A stretch of 27,777 nt of DNA from a virus: positions 1 through 27,777 of the IMG/VR virus record IMGVR_UViG_3300031216_000053. One strand, given 5' to 3'. The notes beneath the pieces are model-generated. The model saw only the letters and a program-made list of their open reading frames with translations. It made no database searches and was not told the DNA's origin. This document shows, piece by piece, positions 24,903 through 27,777 of the stretch (position 1 is the stretch's first letter; each line of letters opens with the position of its first letter). The translations under genes and the position numbers were made by a program.

Positions 24903-27044
24903 GTGGCTAAAGACTACGCAAAACAGATCGACTTCAAAGCGGGCGAGATCTCGCCGCAACTCTATGGTGATTCTGCTAGCGAATTCTATACCAAAGGATT
25001 AGAAACAGCAGAGAACATCACTATCAGTCGGAGGGGAGGGGCTTTTAAAAAAGAAGGTCTCCGTTATTTATATTCTCAAACAGATCCCGCGTTACAAAAG
25101 GATTCGGGGTGGCGCGTTTTCACGAAACAAATAAACAAATACAGATTTGATAAAATAATTCTTTCTGACGATGCTGTATATCTGGAAAACACAGGGAGGG
25201 CTTATACCGGTTTTAACTTAATAACTAACCCTGATTTCGCAGGCGGTAGTTTTACAGGGTGGTTTATCCCGTTTACCGATTGGCCCACATCATATACCTT
25301 GGACGGTTTCTCCATACACATCAAAGGTTACTTGAACACTTTTAGCGGTAACTCGGTAGTTGCCATGAGTACGGACTGTACTGTTTTTCGAGGGATCGGA
25401 GATTCCCATTTTTTAGAATTAAGACAAGCAACTGCTTCGGTCTTAACTGTAAAAATAGGAACTTCTAGTGGTAACGATGATATTGCATCTTTTACATCAG
25501 ACCAAGAGGTAATAACTTTTTCATTTATACCCAACAACGCTACATATTGGGTTAGTTTGGAAACGGACGCGAATACTGCGCCCGAAGGAAACATTATTTA
25601 TTTCGTCGGTAGTGCGGCTGATGCAGACAGGGGCGATCCTATAGTTGATATAAGCGTAACAACGCCACCTACGCTTTATGACCGAACTGATTTGCAAGAT
25701 GTACACATGATCACATCTCCTGATGGTACGGAAATGTTATTTCTTCATCCAAAGTACGAACCTGTTAAGCTTAATTATGTGTTTGGGTTAGATACGTATA
25801 TTCTCGATACAAGTTGGATTATACCTACAGTCGGTGAACCTGCTGAATGGACAGGGAATAATTGGCCCTCGATTGGTGCATATCATCAAGGGCGATTATT
25901 TTTAGCAGGTACGCCCGATGAACCTCAAAGAATTTGGGCTAGTCAAAGCGGGGATTACGGTGATTTCAGATTGGGTACTGGTTTGGACGGTGAAGGTTTG
26001 GATATAACCATGCAACGAGACGGACGCATAACGTGGATGTTTTCGGCTAGAGAACTTCTCATAGGGGCTGAAAACGGAGAACATATATTAAATAGCAGAG
26101 AGGGTGTTATAACCCCTAGCGATTTTCAATTCTCGTTACAATCGACAAACGGTGGCGCGAGAATCCAACCGCTTCAAGTAGGTGAAAAAATATTCTATGT
26201 GTCTTTGGATAGGCGTAGGATATATACGACTGCCTACTACAATGAAGAAAATGCATGGTTGTCAGAAGATATAGCTTTCGCCGCAGAACATGTCACAGAA
26301 GGTTTGATATTAAGGATGGCATGGGCGCAAAATCCTAATGCCATCCTTCATTTGGTTATGGAAAGCGGGGAGTATGTGAGTTTAACGTATGATAAATTTT
26401 CCCAAGTTTTAGGATGGTGCAGAAACCCTAACCCTAATTTGAAAGTTTTTGATATTGCTGTAGGGAGCATTAATGGCAAAGACATGCTGACAAGGGTTGC
26501 GTGGGTCACAGAAGCGGAAAGACCTCACATGGAGCAAGCTACGGACAAAACGATCTATATGGAAACTAATGTTCATTTTGTAAGCAACGTTTCCACAACG
26601 ACAGTTACGGGTCTTGATCACCTTGAGGGAAAGACTGTGCAGGTTTTGGTTGACGGTGCTGTTAGTCCTGAAAAGGTTGTGAGCGGAGGGTCTATAACGA
26701 CAAGTGACGCGGGTACTGATTTTATTGTCGGTTTGCAAATTTCTGCCAAGATAAAAACTTTGCCGCCTGATGTGCCTCAAGGTCAAATTAAATCATGGAA
26801 GAAACGGTGGAACAAACTATGGGTATTGTTACATTTGTCGTTATACCCTAAGATCAATGGAAGGCGACCCCCTGACAGAAATCCAGGAACGCCAATGGGA
26901 ACGCCAGAGCCGCTCGTAAGTGGGCATTCCAAAATGGTCGACTTGGGTTGGGACGAAAATGGTCAGGTTACTATTGAAGAAGATCAACCAGTACCAATGA
27001 ACGTGTTATCCATTTATGGCGAACGTAATAGGGAGTCTTTGTAA
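24903..27044 (+). CDS. Tail tubular protein B-like nozzle with inserted jelly-roll-like domain
   Basis: This 713-aa protein starts with GTG. The N-terminus KQIDFKAGEISPQLYGDSAS, the NITISRRGGAFKKEGLRYLY segment and later WPSIGAYHQGRLFLAGTPDE then PQRIWASQSGDYGDF are hallmarks of gp12-type nozzle proteins. Between about residues 98 and 235 the usual short link is replaced by a beta-rich segment starting FNLITNPDFAGGSFTGWF, like the opening of carbohydrate-binding jelly-roll modules. It then returns to the family at TPPTLYDRTDLQDVHMITS. The gene looks more AT-rich than its neighbours. It forms the tail nozzle, and the insert may bind surface sugar. Insert assignment is inference. Confidence 0.85.
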   Translation: MAKDYAKQIDFKAGEISPQLYGDSASEFYTKGLETAENITISRRGGAFKKEGLRYLYSQTDPALQKDSGWRVFTKQINKYRFDKIILSDDAVYLENTGRAYTGFNLITNPDFAGGSFTGWFIPFTDWPTSYTLDGFSIHIKGYLNTFSGNSVVAMSTDCTVFRGIGDSHFLELRQATASVLTVKIGTSSGNDDIASFTSDQEVITFSFIPNNATYWVSLETDANTAPEGNIIYFVGSAADADRGDPIVDISVTTPPTLYDRTDLQDVHMITSPDGTEMLFLHPKYEPVKLNYVFGLDTYILDTSWIIPTVGEPAEWTGNNWPSIGAYHQGRLFLAGTPDEPQRIWASQSGDYGDFRLGTGLDGEGLDITMQRDGRITWMFSARELLIGAENGEHILNSREGVITPSDFQFSLQSTNGGARIQPLQVGEKIFYVSLDRRRIYTTAYYNEENAWLSEDIAFAAEHVTEGLILRMAWAQNPNAILHLVMESGEYVSLTYDKFSQVLGWCRNPNPNLKVFDIAVGSINGKDMLTRVAWVTEAERPHMEQATDKTIYMETNVHFVSNVSTTTVTGLDHLEGKTVQVLVDGAVSPEKVVSGGSITTSDAGTDFIVGLQISAKIKTLPPDVPQGQIKSWKKRWNKLWVLLHLSLYPKINGRRPPDRNPGTPMGTPEPLVSGHSKMVDLGWDENGQVTIEEDQPVPMNVLSIYGERNRESL

Positions 27045-27777
27045 TGTCAATAACTAGCATCTATCATCCTACCGCATCTGACCCTGAAGGGCAGAGTGCG
27101 CCTCAAGCCGGATTCCAGACAGGTCTTACCATAGGTTCTATGTTCGGGCCTACAGGGGCGGCTGTAGGGGCTGCTATAGGGACTGTTGTGGGTGGCTTGG
27201 ACAAAGGTTCTCGCAGAAGGCGTAATCGGGCCATACGGAAGGTTACACGAGCATCATATAATTTTAGTGGTGACGTGTTTAGTTATGCGCAAGAGGCTCA
27301 TGGAAGTATTGCGAAAACCTATAGTGCAAATATGTCCTCAATGACCGCTCGATTAGCTGCAAGCGGCGGGCGTAGCGAAGGTGCGCTTGCAACGGAACGT
27401 GGTAAGATCCTTATGTCCCGCGACAGTGAGCTTGAGGTTTTGAATACCGAACTTGAAGGTTACAGAGCCGGTGAAGGATATAAGTGGATGCGAAAAGATT
27501 ACGAGGCGTTAACCTCAATAGCAGGACGCACTAATTCAGGTGGTAGAAGCCCTGAGTCTGCAAAGTTCGCCTTAAGAATTGGAAAGCCTCAAGGGAAAAC
27601 CGGCAGGGCTGCGTTTACCCCTGAGCAGTATGCCAGATTGAAAAAGCTCACTGTCGCGGGCGCTAACACGGGAACCCCGACATCTTACCAAGCGTATCGT
27701 GATGCCGTTGTTCCGACTTTGGAAGAATACGAAAAGTTCCAATTTGGCAATGATGCACAAAAAGCAGAATACGTGAA
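27044..27777 (+). CDS. Putative internal virion/ejection protein (partial, 3' end outside window)
   Basis: The ATG overlaps the stop of the nozzle gene (TAATG) and the frame stays open to the window edge, giving at least 244 residues. The N-terminal part has a glycine-zipper hydrophobic segment, FQTGLTIGSMFGPTGAAVGA then AIGTVVGGL (about residues 24-52), followed by a basic patch KGSRRRRNRAIRK. It continues as Ala/Ser/Glu-rich helix (AKTYSANMSSMTARLAASGG, VLNTELEGYRAGEGY). Place and membrane-active segment fit the internal core proteins that form the ejection channel in podoviruses, but no single family motif is certain. Confidence 0.68.
   Translation, partial: MSITSIYHPTASDPEGQSAPQAGFQTGLTIGSMFGPTGAAVGAAIGTVVGGLDKGSRRRRNRAIRKVTRASYNFSGDVFSYAQEAHGSIAKTYSANMSSMTARLAASGGRSEGALATERGKILMSRDSELEVLNTELEGYRAGEGYKWMRKDYEALTSIAGRTNSGGRSPESAKFALRIGKPQGKTGRAAFTPEQYARLKKLTVAGANTGTPTSYQAYRDAVVPTLEEYEKFQFGNDAQKAEYV

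Noticed and set aside
1-27777. tRNA genes, integrase, lysis genes or an RNA polymerase gene
   Set aside because: I found no convincing tRNA fold, and no integrase, endolysin or RNA polymerase motif among the readable genes; they may lie outside the window.

Overview
The window is phage DNA: densely packed, short genes, frequent ATGA/GTGA stop-start overlaps, and a recognisable virion assembly order. The late genes have a T7-like podovirus layout on the + strand: small terminase, large terminase, head-tail connector (portal), scaffold, major capsid, tail tubular A-like, tail tubular B-like, then an internal or ejection-like protein cut off by the right edge. Strong GGAG-type ribosome binding sites and sigma70-like promoters point to a bacterial, probably Gram-negative, host. 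I cannot name the host. Two more virion-type genes on the + strand sit at the extreme left, so the sequence is probably a circular or circularly permuted phage genome cut inside its late operon.

Layout. 1-783: end of the late operon (+). 801-8232: early replication and recombination block (-) with DUF2800-type nuclease, DUF2815-type single-strand binding protein, a family-B DNA polymerase, small genes, a DNA-methylase-like protein, a 38-residue membrane peptide, a VRR-NUC nuclease and an SNF2-type helicase. 8314-8771: two small DNA-binding regulators (+), ribbon-helix-helix then helix-turn-helix, divergent from the early block. 8768-9307: a sulfotransferase-like gene (-). 9406-11949: a primase plus VapE-type helicase fusion (+). 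11991-16435: a run of about a dozen small (-) genes, including an HNH endonuclease and a DUF3102-like protein, several preceded by the same repeated leader. 16493-17292: a gene-free, repeat-rich control region lying between the leftward early genes and the rightward late genes. 17293-27777: the late operon (+).

How it fits together. Polymerase B, the primase-helicase, DUF2815, DUF2800, VRR-NUC and SNF2 proteins form a self-contained replication and recombination set. Late expression appears to start at promoter candidates before the small terminase (17256) and the capsid gene (22710), with a strong terminator after the capsid gene (23741).

The most unusual signals are these. (1) A short C-terminal tail, roughly acidic or polar, then F/Y/I, D/E/S/N, F and often L/I/M, is shared by about eight otherwise unrelated proteins of the replication, regulation and packaging region. 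It looks like a common docking tag, comparable to SSB tips or sliding-clamp motifs. (2) Eight dispersed hairpins share one geometry, GTTGC-N6-GCAAC, and seven of them lie at gene 3' ends. (3) Two near-identical 49-bp repeats, each holding an intrinsic-terminator stem, flank an HNH endonuclease cassette. (4) A repeated hairpin and ribosome-binding-site leader cassette precedes several small genes. (5) An iteron-like control region precedes the terminase genes.
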